From: JAPLKB01 sp964532465
GTDB lineage: Bacteria > Desulfobacterota > Syntrophorhabdia > Syntrophorhabdales > Syntrophorhabdaceae
Direction: 5' to 3'
Length of the DNA: 64,000 nucleotides
Assembly (NCBI GenBank): GCA_964532465.1
Contig: CAZHHX010000017.1
Span: 1 to 64,000, forward strand
Part shown: positions 43,653-51,624 of the stretch, piece by piece
Layout: each line of letters opens with the position of its first letter
Numbering within the stretch: the stretch's first letter is position 1
The notes under the pieces: model-generated
What the model was told of the DNA's origin: nothing
Database searches by the model: none
What the model saw: the letters and a program-made list of their open reading frames with translations, nothing else
Program-made: the position numbers and the translations under genes

Positions 43653-45547
43653 GCCTTATCTCCTTTAATTGCCTTAGTTTTGCAGCTTTCCAGACAGACC
43701 CCGCATTTCCCGCAAAGCATCGGGTCAATCGTGTGGGGCTTCCCTTTCTCTCCGGAAATAGCCCCGATGGGACATTTCTTTACACAGAGCATGCATCCTT
43801 TGCAAAGATCCGGGTCAATCTGAAACTTTACCAGATTCTTGCATTTCCCGGCAGGACAGTATTTATGGGTCACATGGGCTATGTATTCGTCCCGGAAATG
43901 GTGTAGTGTCGAAAGAACCGGATTAGGAGCTGTTTTTCCAAGACCGCAAAGTGAACCTTTCTGCACTGCAAAGGCAAGCTCCTCAAGAAGTTCTATGGTT
44001 TCTTCATTTGCTGTTCCTTCTATTATATCATCAAGGAGGGTAAGCATCTGTTTCGTACCTTCCCGGCAGAGCACGCATTTGCCGCAGGACTCGCTCTGTG
44101 TAAACTGCATGAAAAAACGTGCAACGCTCACCATACAGGTGCTCTTATTCATAACTACGAGCCCGCCGGAGCCTACCATGGCACCTATCTTCCTCAGTGA
44201 ATCGAAATCTATGGGAAGATCAAGATGGTCCTTTGTAAGGCATCCTCCCGACGGTCCGCCGATTTGCGCTGCCTTGAAGCCGTCGCTCATAGGTTTACCC
44301 TTATCTGAGGTGATTCCTCCGGCAACGTGATAAACAATCTCCCTGAGGGTTGATCCAAGTGGCATTTCAATGAGGCCCGTGTTCAATACATGCCCTGTAA
44401 CGGCAAAGGTCTTTGTCCCAGGTGACTCTTTTGTTCCAATTTTTTTAAACTCCTCAACACCGGTGGAAATAATGAGCGGCACTGTTGAGAGGGTTTCAAC
44501 ATTATTAATGATGGTTGGCTTGTTCCAAAGCCCGTTCTGCGAGGGAAACGGAGGCTTGGGAGAGGGCATCCCTCTTTTTCCTTCGATTGAGGCCATAAGG
44601 GCTGTTTCCTCTCCACAAACAAAAGCGCCTGCACCCTCCATGACCTGAAGATTGAACGAAAAACCTGATCCGAGAAGGCCTTTTCCCAGAACACCAAGGG
44701 TATAAGCATCATCTATAGCTTTCCTTACCCGCTTTACCGCAAGAGGATATTCTGCGCGGACATATACAAATCCTTCATCAGCGCCTATGGCTCGGGCCGC
44801 AATGATCATGCCCTCTATTACACTGTGGGGGTTTCCCTCCATAATACCCATATCCATGAATGCTCCTGGGTCACCTTCATCTCCATTGCATATAACATAT
44901 TTCTTTGGATTCTCTTCGATGCGGGCCATGTGCCATTTTTTTCCTGTAAGAAAACCGCCCCCGCCACGTCCGCGGAGTCCTGCCGCAGTCATCATGCTGC
45001 AGATGTCTTCAGGTTTCATCTCAAGGCATGCCCTGGCCGCTGACAGATATCCTCCCCGGGCCACATATTCCTTGATGTTTTCAGGATCGATAAGGCCGCA
45101 GTTTTTGAGGACAAACCGACGTTGTCTTTTGTAGAACGGTATTTCTTCACTCGTTTTGCAGACCTTTTTTGTGCCAGGTTCCAAGTAAAGTAGCCTGTGG
45201 ATAAGTTCACCTTTTTTCAGTGTCTTCTCAACGATTTCTTCTGCATCCTTCGGTTTCACCTTCGTGTAGAAGATGCCTTCAGGCAGAATTGTTACAAGCG
45301 GGCCTATCTGACAGAAGCCCTGGCACCCGCTCCTGGACACATAAACGCCTTTTTCTTCCTGTTTCAGTTCCACAATGGCATTGAGGTCAGCCGCCTGAAT
45401 ATGGTCAACCAACTCCTGATAGACATTCAGGGCACCGTTTACCAGGCATCCTGTCCCGGCACATACGACAACCCTTTGAGTGACAGCGGACTGCCATGAA
45501 TAAAATTTGTTTTTTATTTTGTTAAGCTCCATAATTGTCAGGTTCAT
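43631..45547 (-). CDS. hydB: HydB, flavoprotein/NADH-binding subunit of the hydrogenase
   Basis: This 638-residue NuoF-like protein has an N-terminal thioredoxin-like [2Fe-2S] domain (CAGTGCLVNG, SGCQGFCQIGP). The NADH site is GLRGRGGGGFLTGKKW and the FMN region is CNGDEGDPGAFMD. A [4Fe-4S] site follows (ESCGKCVLCREGTKQ, GSLCGLGKTAPNP), then a C-terminal 2x[4Fe-4S] domain (CKGCMLCVKKCPIGAI, CGKCGVCLESC). This is the bifurcation-type HydB. The ATG at 45547 overlaps the hydC end by 26 bp; an ATG at 45532 is possible but lacks a ribosome site. Confidence 0.94.
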   Translation of the reverse strand: MNLTIMELNKIKNKFYSWQSAVTQRVVVCAGTGCLVNGALNVYQELVDHIQAADLNAIVELKQEEKGVYVSRSGCQGFCQIGPLVTILPEGIFYTKVKPKDAEEIVEKTLKKGELIHRLLYLEPGTKKVCKTSEEIPFYKRQRRFVLKNCGLIDPENIKEYVARGGYLSAARACLEMKPEDICSMMTAAGLRGRGGGGFLTGKKWHMARIEENPKKYVICNGDEGDPGAFMDMGIMEGNPHSVIEGMIIAARAIGADEGFVYVRAEYPLAVKRVRKAIDDAYTLGVLGKGLLGSGFSFNLQVMEGAGAFVCGEETALMASIEGKRGMPSPKPPFPSQNGLWNKPTIINNVETLSTVPLIISTGVEEFKKIGTKESPGTKTFAVTGHVLNTGLIEMPLGSTLREIVYHVAGGITSDKGKPMSDGFKAAQIGGPSGGCLTKDHLDLPIDFDSLRKIGAMVGSGGLVVMNKSTCMVSVARFFMQFTQSESCGKCVLCREGTKQMLTLLDDIIEGTANEETIELLEELAFAVQKGSLCGLGKTAPNPVLSTLHHFRDEYIAHVTHKYCPAGKCKNLVKFQIDPDLCKGCMLCVKKCPIGAISGEKGKPHTIDPMLCGKCGVCLESCKTKAIKGDKAWMTTVL

Positions 45548-46028
45548 TTCCCGTCTCCCTCCTGATAATGTCGTCTACCAACGCCAATGCTCGTTCAGGG
45601 GTGAGTTGCCCGTACACATCATCATTGATTACCATGGCAGGCGCGAGACCGCAAGCGCCAAGGCAGTTGACGGTTTCCACTGTAATCAGCATGTCAGATG
45701 ACGTGTTTTGTCCATCCCTAAGATTGAGACGCTTGGATAAAATGTCGTAAAGATCCATGGACTGTTTCACATGACACGCAGTGCCGTCGCAGACCCTTAC
45801 AATGTATTTACCCTTTGGTTTTAACGTAAAAAGGGAATAAAAAGTAGCAACCCCGAATACCCTTGCCGGTGAAATACCCAGGGAGGTTGCGACAAAAGTT
45901 AGAATTTCTTCAGGTAAATACCGGTATTCCGTCTGTATTGACTGGAGTATAGGTATTAAACGCGCGGCATTCCTACCATTTTGTTCCACAATTTCACAGA
46001 CCCTCTCGAACTTCCGTAATATCTCCAT
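45522..46028 (-). CDS. hydC: HydC, NuoE-like [2Fe-2S] subunit of the hydrogenase
   Basis: This 168-residue protein has the NuoE pattern: a helical N domain (IPILQSIQTEYRYLPEEIL) and a thioredoxin-like fold with the four cluster cysteines in CDGTACHVK and NCLGACGLAP. GAGGTG precedes the ATG at 46028. It is the first structural gene after rex, 52 bp downstream, with no terminator between. rex and the hyd genes are therefore probably one transcript. Confidence 0.94.
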   Translation of the reverse strand: MEILRKFERVCEIVEQNGRNAARLIPILQSIQTEYRYLPEEILTFVATSLGISPARVFGVATFYSLFTLKPKGKYIVRVCDGTACHVKQSMDLYDILSKRLNLRDGQNTSSDMLITVETVNCLGACGLAPAMVINDDVYGQLTPERALALVDDIIRRETGNEPDNYGA

Positions 46029-46080
46029 CTATTCACCTCATTTTATTAAGCTTTCGCTCTTAATGCCAGGCTTACACATA

Positions 46081-46758
46081 TCATTCGGTTACCTTTGCTT
46101 TCAGCGCCATAGCCAGCTTTTTTGACAGGACCCCGAGTGTAGACGCAAGATTCTCATGCTGGACAATCACATCCGGGGGTACAACAATCTTGACATGTGA
46201 GAAGTTCCATATTGCATGGATACCTGCCTTGACCATAACGTCTGCAATCTCTTGGGCTACGGACGCGGGAACAGTAAGGATGCCGATTTTAATGCTCATA
46301 CGATTTATCATGTCCGCAAGTTTCGATATGTTAAGTACCTTCTTTCCCCCGATCTCCTTGCCGATCTTCTGCTCATTTGTATCAAAACCGGCAACAATGT
46401 TAAGACCATACTCGTTAAAACCCTCATAGCCAAGGAGGGCAGCGCCCAGGTTGCCAACCCCAACCAGATATGCGTCAGTTGTATTATTCCACCCCAGAAA
46501 ACCTTCAATTGTACTGATAAGTTCTTCCACGTCATAACCGATTTTCGGTTTACCCACAGCGTCGGCTATCTGAAGGTCTTTCCTTACCTGGATGGACTGA
46601 ACACGCAAATCACTACCAATCTGGGTACAGGAGATATATTTGAGCTTTTTCTCTTCATGCATTCTCTTGAGGTATTGATAATACATGGGGAGTCGTCTTA
46701 ACGTTGGTTCGGGGATAGCTTTTATTGTCTCTGCCATCTTTGCTTCCGTATCTGCCAT
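46081..46758 (-). CDS. rex: Redox-sensing transcriptional repressor Rex
   Basis: This 225-residue protein has an N-terminal winged helix (EPTLRRLPMYYQYLKRM and ISCTQIGSDLRVQSIQVRKD) and a Rossmann domain (VGVGNLGAALLGYEGF, IVAGFDTNEQKIG). It has the typical C-terminal swapped helix. Rex binds DNA when NAD+ is high and leaves it when NADH rises. Its place at the head of the hyd operon implies that NADH excess induces the hydrogenase. GGGAGG supports the ATG. Upstream, repeated TATCGATA boxes overlap the promoter. Confidence 0.95.
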   Translation of the reverse strand: MADTEAKMAETIKAIPEPTLRRLPMYYQYLKRMHEEKKLKYISCTQIGSDLRVQSIQVRKDLQIADAVGKPKIGYDVEELISTIEGFLGWNNTTDAYLVGVGNLGAALLGYEGFNEYGLNIVAGFDTNEQKIGKEIGGKKVLNISKLADMINRMSIKIGILTVPASVAQEIADVMVKAGIHAIWNFSHVKIVVPPDVIVQHENLASTLGVLSKKLAMALKAKVTE

Positions 46759-46806
46759 GTAATTTCCTCCCTTGCCTTAATTAAATGAGTCATTATAGAT
46801 AATCAC

Positions 46807-46846
46807 ATATCGATAATAATATATCGATATAAATATATCGTGTCAA
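46807..46846 (-). promoter_or_regulatory. rex/hyd promoter with triple TATCGATA operator
   Basis: On the minus strand TTGACA (46841-46846), 17 bp and TATATT (46818-46823) form a consensus sigma-70 promoter. Three boxes, TATCGATA at 46808-46815, TATCGATA at 46822-46829 and TATCGTGT at 46836-46843, have centres exactly 14 bp apart and cover both promoter elements. An operator for Rex autoregulation is likely but unproven. The sequence differs from the usual TTGTGAA-type Rex site. Confidence 0.65.
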
Positions 46847-46945
46847 GTACTTTTTTATTAATTTGTTTCGATAATACAATATTGTGATGGCAGGAGATCA
46901 TTCAAGATATGATAATATCTATCCTGATGACTATCAAAGAACACC

Positions 46946-47020
46946 GGGAGCTTGTCGGACTTATCAGCTATATTATTTATTGAATTTGATTCTGATTCAT
47001 CGTGTATTGTTAGTTATTGC
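46946..47020 (+). mobile_element. Solitary end of the same insertion sequence
   Basis: GGGAGCTTGTCGGACTTATC followed by an inner stretch including TTGAATTTGATTCTGATTC repeats the transposase-proximal end of the element at 38198-38710 (that end lies at 38710, in the opposite orientation). The longest identical run is 26 bp. Similarity fades after about 75 bp, and no second end or transposase is seen here. Confidence 0.65.
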
Positions 47021-47052
47021 AAAAAAATATGTCAAGTTTCTTCAACTGGGAT

Positions 47053-47082
47053 TTGGCATTTTGCTTCATTATGTGATAAAAT
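47053..47082 (+). promoter_or_regulatory. Candidate sigma-70 promoter of the lipoprotein gene
   Basis: TTGGCA (47053-47058), 18 bp and TAAAAT (47077-47082) lie 30 bp before the start codon at 47112. Confidence 0.5.
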
Positions 47083-47111
47083 ATTTTTAAAATTAAATAG
47101 GAGGTATGAGA

Positions 47112-47771
47112 ATGTTTAAGGGACGTGTTTTTTATTGCTTTTTTACTGCATTACTTATTTTGTCTTTTGGAATCTTCGCAGGATGCGCTAAACCGCCTAC
47201 AGAAGAAATGGCAAAGGCTGATAAGGCTTTCGCGGATGCGAAACAGAAGGAAGCGCCTGTCTACGTGCCGGATCTTTTTGCAAAATCAGAGGAAATGTTA
47301 AAGAAAGCAAAAGGGTTAGTAGATGAAAAGAAATATAAAGAGGCAAAACAGGCTGTTATCGACGCTGAAGCGAGTGTACAGCAGGCAGTTGCAGGTATTG
47401 ATGCTGCAAAGGCAAAAATGAAGGCAGATGCTGAAAAACTTGTTCAGGATATTCAAAAAACAATCGATGATCTGAAGGCCACAGTTTCAACTGCCGCGAA
47501 AAAGAAACCGCTTGCAAAAGCAATGGAAGAAACCCAGGGAGTGATTGCGAAATGGGAAACAGACCTGACAGCTATCAAAGAGAAACTTCAGAGCCCGAAG
47601 ATAAAAGAAGCAGGCGATGAACTGAAGGCATTGAATGATCAGATTAACGCGAAAAAGGATGAGGTAACAAATATGATATCTCCTCCAGCCGTAACGTCTG
47701 CTGCACCGGCAGCCGCACAGGCACCGGCTGCTCCGTCAGCAAAATCACCGGCTCCGGCGCCGAAGAAATAG
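47112..47771 (+). CDS. Lipoprotein with helical repeats and Pro/Ala-rich tail
   Basis: About 219 residues. The ATG at 47112 is preferred because AGGAGG is 8 bases upstream; the ATG at 47106 is too close. A lipoprotein signal peptide ends LSFGIFAGCAKPP, with the lipobox cysteine near residue 25. The mature part is strongly helical and Lys/Ala/Glu-rich, with recurring elements (FAKSEEMLKKAKGLVDEKKY, KEAKQAVIDAEASVQQAV). A Pro/Ala-rich tail (APAAPSAKSPAPAPKK) could span or bind the cell wall. It resembles DUF4398-type envelope lipoproteins. The gene is monocistronic with its own terminator. Confidence 0.75.
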   Translation: MFKGRVFYCFFTALLILSFGIFAGCAKPPTEEMAKADKAFADAKQKEAPVYVPDLFAKSEEMLKKAKGLVDEKKYKEAKQAVIDAEASVQQAVAGIDAAKAKMKADAEKLVQDIQKTIDDLKATVSTAAKKKPLAKAMEETQGVIAKWETDLTAIKEKLQSPKIKEAGDELKALNDQINAKKDEVTNMISPPAVTSAAPAAAQAPAAPSAKSPAPAPKK

Positions 47772-47772
47772 T

Positions 47773-47820
47773 ATTATTATAAAAAGGTGGGTCATCAAAA
47801 ACCCGCCTTTTTATAATAAT
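47773..47820 (+). terminator. Long-stem terminator after the lipoprotein gene
   Basis: ATTATTATAAAAAGGTGGGT (47773-47792) pairs with 47801-47820 over 20 bp with one wobble and an 8-nt loop. The descending arm contains the T-tract. The symmetry would allow function in both directions. Confidence 0.88.
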
Positions 47821-47973
47821 AAAAATAAGTGTTGCATTTATTTATGTTTAATGAGATAATAGCACTGGAGTTTCGGAAGTATTTGTTAGATGTAACCGCA
47901 GAATTTATTTTTTGTTGTCCCTTCGTAACACAGTTCCGTATTCTTCCACATTCTAAAAAGGAGGTATGTCAAT

Positions 47974-48174
47974 ATGGCAAAAGGAACTGTGAAGTGGTTC
48001 AATGAGTCCAAAGGTTTTGGTTTTATTACAAAAGATGATGGCGCAGATGTATTTGTTCACTATTCATCCATTCAGGACAGCGGTTTTAAATCACTGGCTG
48101 AAGGCGAATCAGTAACTTTTGATGTAGTGAGTGGTCCCAAGGGTCCTGCTGCATCAAATGTAACAAAAGGCTAA
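47974..48174 (+). CDS. Cold-shock domain protein (CspA family)
   Basis: This 66-residue protein is a single cold-shock domain with both RNA-binding motifs, KGFGFITKDD and VFVHYSSI, and the start MAKGTVKWFNESKGF. It binds single-stranded RNA or DNA and melts secondary structure. AAAGGAGG supports the start. The leader of about 150 nt before it is long enough for cold-responsive folding, though nothing specific was recognised. A strong terminator follows. Confidence 0.95.
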   Translation: MAKGTVKWFNESKGFGFITKDDGADVFVHYSSIQDSGFKSLAEGESVTFDVVSGPKGPAASNVTKG

Positions 48175-48181
48175 GCCCACC

Positions 48182-48214
48182 AAGCGGGTCCGGTTAAAGG
48201 GACCCGCTTTTTTT
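48182..48214 (+). terminator. Intrinsic terminator of the cold-shock gene
   Basis: AAGCGGGTCC (48182-48191) pairs perfectly with GGACCCGCTT (48200-48209) around an 8-nt loop and runs directly into a seven-T tract. Confidence 0.92.
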
Positions 48215-48465
48215 ATATCTTCCGGCAATAATTAAATTCATTCCTATAAAAATCACTCATTATAATCAGTTTGTATGAAATCGCCGAAACTTATTATCCT
48301 TTCGGAGTGATCTTACCTTCCGGTGGTTATCAAAGGATTATCATAGCCTTTGTGTATGATGCGTATGTTTGCAAGCTTCTATAGCATTTGACATATTCAA
48401 TCCGGAAGTGGTAGACAAAAGGAAAGGATGCAGATTAAGGAAAAGGTGATGAAAGGGGTTATAAT

Positions 48466-48906
48466 ATGCCGCGAATAAAATTAAATGAACAACGGGAGTA
48501 TGTATTTCGTTATACAAAGGTGCTTGAACCGAGAGATATCAATTACGGCGGACACCTGGGAAATGATGCCCTTGTTACAATCGTGGGTTCGGCGCGGGTC
48601 AACATGTTTCGGGCAATGGGTCTTAGTGAAATGGACCTTGGCGACGGGAAAACGGGTATAATAATGTCGGATTTGGCAGTGAACTACAAATCTGAAGCTT
48701 TCATGTTTGATGAACTTGTAATTGATACGCATGTGGGAGAAATAAGTCGAAGCAGTTTCCGGCTTTTTCATCGCATAAACAAGGGGCGGATCGTTGTTGC
48801 CCTTGTGGAAACAGGTATTACCACATTCAACTATGCATTAAGAAAAGTCGTCCCGGTGCCGCAGGTGTTTCTAAATCTATTGGCAGAACGGGGAATTGGA
48901 AAATAA
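48466..48906 (+). CDS. Hotdog-fold acyl-CoA thioesterase-like protein
   Basis: This 146-residue single-domain hotdog protein has the 4-hydroxybenzoyl-CoA thioesterase-like pattern: a conserved Asn/Gly stretch after the first strand (EPRDINYGGHLGNDALVTI), IIMSDLAVNYKSEAFMFDEL, and VALVETGITTFNYALRKVVP. The usual catalytic Asp is replaced by the DINYGGHLGND arrangement seen in the YbgC/FcbC relatives. The substrate is unknown. AAAGGGG supports the start. It stands alone; no partner gene is adjacent. Confidence 0.78.
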   Translation: MPRIKLNEQREYVFRYTKVLEPRDINYGGHLGNDALVTIVGSARVNMFRAMGLSEMDLGDGKTGIIMSDLAVNYKSEAFMFDELVIDTHVGEISRSSFRLFHRINKGRIVVALVETGITTFNYALRKVVPVPQVFLNLLAERGIGK

Positions 48907-49484
48907 AGAGACTTGATATTGAAAGGGGAACAAAATAAAACATTTTAATTATTTCTCATTTCAAGTGGGTAACACGGTTTTACTGAAATTCAGTTTTATG
49001 GTCACAATATAGATGATGGAACTGAAGTGTGAACAGCACCTTCCTCTATGGCGTGTTTTGGGGTTTTTGTCAGAAATACCGATGTTTTCCTGCGCTCACG
49101 CCTTTTGGCTCTCATTGCCGAAATACTTGAATTTAAATGGTATTCAATGGAAAGATTAGGAAGTTATTGCCTGAGATTATAAAAGAATTATAACCCCGTT
49201 GATTCTTTGCAGGAATAATGATTATGTGGTTGAGTTCGGCATGTGTGTATAAAACCACACTTGACTGGCATGTGTATTCGGGTGTGCAGTCAGGGATGTA
49301 AATATCCATATCTTACGGACTTCCTCTCCATCTCTCGTGGATTGTTTTATAATTTTTACTACGCGGTAATCCATTGGTAATTCTATTTGACGAATTTGCC
49401 TATCCAAATAAAACTAAATTTACTAACTATTTTTCCATAACAGACGATAACAATAAAGTAAGCCTAACCACATTGGGAGATTTT
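48907..49484. other. Gene-free region upstream of the CZB-type chemoreceptor
   Basis: I see no convincing gene here. A 7-bp inverted repeat, TGTGGTT (49225-49231) and AACCACA (49253-49259), is the only notable structure. The in-frame upstream extension of the receptor to 49374 has no ribosome site. Confidence 0.4.
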
Positions 49485-51470
49485 ATGACAATAAAGAAAC
49501 TGCTGAAACTGACCATGTTCGGTAATGGAATGGTTTTGCTTGCAATTCTTGTATTTTGTATCAGCTTTACTGTTGCAATGCGCGAACAGACGGAGAAACT
49601 TGTCTCTTCGGATTACGCACTCCTTATGTCTTTGGATGAGATGTATGCGCAAAGTCTTCAGGCAGGACAATCCACGCGGAATTTTATTTTAAACGACCGT
49701 GACCCGGTTGCAAAAACAAATTACGAAAAGGCCGACAGTGCATTTACTGATGCAGTTGATAAGGCATTAAAATTATCATCGGGAAAAGATGCCGAGAATA
49801 TTAAAAAGATTAGTCAGTTAAAGCAGGAAAACCATGTCTTGCAAATGAAAGTGCAGGAATCGGGAAACAGGGATGAGGCGATTGCCCTTCTGAAAGACAA
49901 GGAAATACCCGTATGGAGAGAAATGAAAGGATTGATTCTCTCTTCTATTGCAGATCAGAATAAAAAAGTTCAGGGAAGACTTGAGCAGAACAGGGCAAAC
50001 TCACACACCCAGATACTCATTCTGATAGCGATTATTACAGTTTCTTTAGCCCTGTCTGTCTGGTCATCGCTCACCCTGACAAATAAGATATCGAAGCGCC
50101 TCTCTGTCTTTCAGGGAGATTTCGATAAAGTTGCGCAGGGCGATCTCAGTGTAGTGATTAATGATAACGGAAAAGACGAGATCAGCGCTATATCCAAAAG
50201 AGCAAACGAGATAGTCCGATTTATGGATGATACAGTGAAACGACTTCTATCGGTCATGGAGATCATCTCTGTTGTTTCAGATACTTTAAAGAACAAATCT
50301 GCGAATGCTGCAAAGGGCTCACGCAATCAATCATTGCAAGCCCATCAGATAGCCACGGCTGCCGAAGAAATGAGCCAGACGATAATTGATATTGCACAAA
50401 ATGCAGGCGATGCCGCTAAAACAGCAAATAATGCTATGGCAGCCGCTTCTGAAGGAAAAATAGTTTCAAGAAAGACTGTAGACACTGTAAAGCAGGTCTC
50501 CATGTCCACCGGCAAACTTTCAAGCATGATTGCTAATCTGAATGAACGGGTGAAGGAGATAGACAATATTGTGACTGTAATCAATGATATCGCCGACCAG
50601 ACAAATCTCCTTGCGTTGAATGCTGCTATTGAAGCAGCCCGCGCAGGTGACCAGGGACGTGGTTTCGCCGTAGTTGCCGATGAGGTCAAAAAGCTGGCTG
50701 ACCGGACAATCAACGCGACATCGCAAATAACCACAACAATACGAAGCGTGCAAGATGAATCTGATAAGACCATGGATTCAATGCAAAGCTCTTCTGAAGT
50801 GGTTCAGCAAGCTCTGGATTACATCTCCACTCTCAGTGATTCGCTCAGTAAGATTGCAAATGATGTGGAGGTAATGCAAGGCCAGATTACGCAGATTGCA
50901 ACAGCCGTTGACGAACAATCGGCGACATCTGAAGAGATAGCCCGCAATATAGGCGAGACCTCTGCAATATCGAAAGAGGTTGAAAATATGTCAGGAGAAG
51001 TCCTGGTGGAGGGCAGCTCACTTATCGTTTTGTCGGAAGAGGTGAAGCATATTACCGATTGTTTCCACACAAATTCAGAAAAGTCTGTCGCCTTTGACCT
51101 TGCAATACTCCGTCATAAGCTGTTCCTTGAACGGATACGATTCAGCCTCGATGGTGTTATTACGTTAAACCCATCAGCGCTGCCCGACCATTTCACCTGT
51201 TTATTCGGAAAGTGGTACTATACTGAAGGAAAGACAATGTGTAGCCATCTATCCATATTCAAAGACATAGAACAGCCACACAATAAAGTGCACGCGCTTG
51301 CCGTTGAAGCTGTAACGGCGCATAATAACGGGGAAAAGAATTTGGCAGAAACAAAATTCAATGAAATGAAAAAGATGTCGGAACAACTTATTCACATACT
51401 CGGCGCAGTAAAGGAAAAGCATCTCCAGCATATAGAAGATGCCATTGTATCCGTGAGAAGAAGTGTGTGA
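49485..51470 (+). CDS. Methyl-accepting chemotaxis protein with C-terminal CZB zinc domain
   Basis: About 661 residues from ATG 49485 (MTIKKLLKLTMFGNG), which has GGGAG upstream. Two membrane helices (about 10-32 and 178-200) flank a four-helix periplasmic sensor. HAMP and the signalling domain follow, with the hairpin tip DQTNLLALNAAIEAARAGDQ. The last 130 residues form a chemoreceptor zinc-binding (CZB) domain: a His in AILRHKLFL, CLFGKWYYTEG and EQPHNKVHAL supply the Cys and His ligands. CZB domains sense zinc or hypochlorite in other bacteria. It lies upstream of the sigma-54 activator but is probably a separate transcript. Confidence 0.88.
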   Translation: MTIKKLLKLTMFGNGMVLLAILVFCISFTVAMREQTEKLVSSDYALLMSLDEMYAQSLQAGQSTRNFILNDRDPVAKTNYEKADSAFTDAVDKALKLSSGKDAENIKKISQLKQENHVLQMKVQESGNRDEAIALLKDKEIPVWREMKGLILSSIADQNKKVQGRLEQNRANSHTQILILIAIITVSLALSVWSSLTLTNKISKRLSVFQGDFDKVAQGDLSVVINDNGKDEISAISKRANEIVRFMDDTVKRLLSVMEIISVVSDTLKNKSANAAKGSRNQSLQAHQIATAAEEMSQTIIDIAQNAGDAAKTANNAMAAASEGKIVSRKTVDTVKQVSMSTGKLSSMIANLNERVKEIDNIVTVINDIADQTNLLALNAAIEAARAGDQGRGFAVVADEVKKLADRTINATSQITTTIRSVQDESDKTMDSMQSSSEVVQQALDYISTLSDSLSKIANDVEVMQGQITQIATAVDEQSATSEEIARNIGETSAISKEVENMSGEVLVEGSSLIVLSEEVKHITDCFHTNSEKSVAFDLAILRHKLFLERIRFSLDGVITLNPSALPDHFTCLFGKWYYTEGKTMCSHLSIFKDIEQPHNKVHALAVEAVTAHNNGEKNLAETKFNEMKKMSEQLIHILGAVKEKHLQHIEDAIVSVRRSV

Positions 51471-51624
51471 CAGGAAAGTATTGATTTTTTCCGGAAGGGA
51501 TTGCATCAATGGCCATATTAAATAAATTCCTCGACAAAACAGTTTTAATTGATACAATATAAGTAACAAATACGCTTCATAAAGATAAGAAATATTCTAA
51601 ATCCTGAAGTCAACAAATGGGCTT

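Noticed and set aside
46884..47090. 68-residue frame upstream of the lipoprotein
   Set aside because: It runs across the solitary IS end and the lipoprotein promoter, has no ribosome site and resembles no protein.
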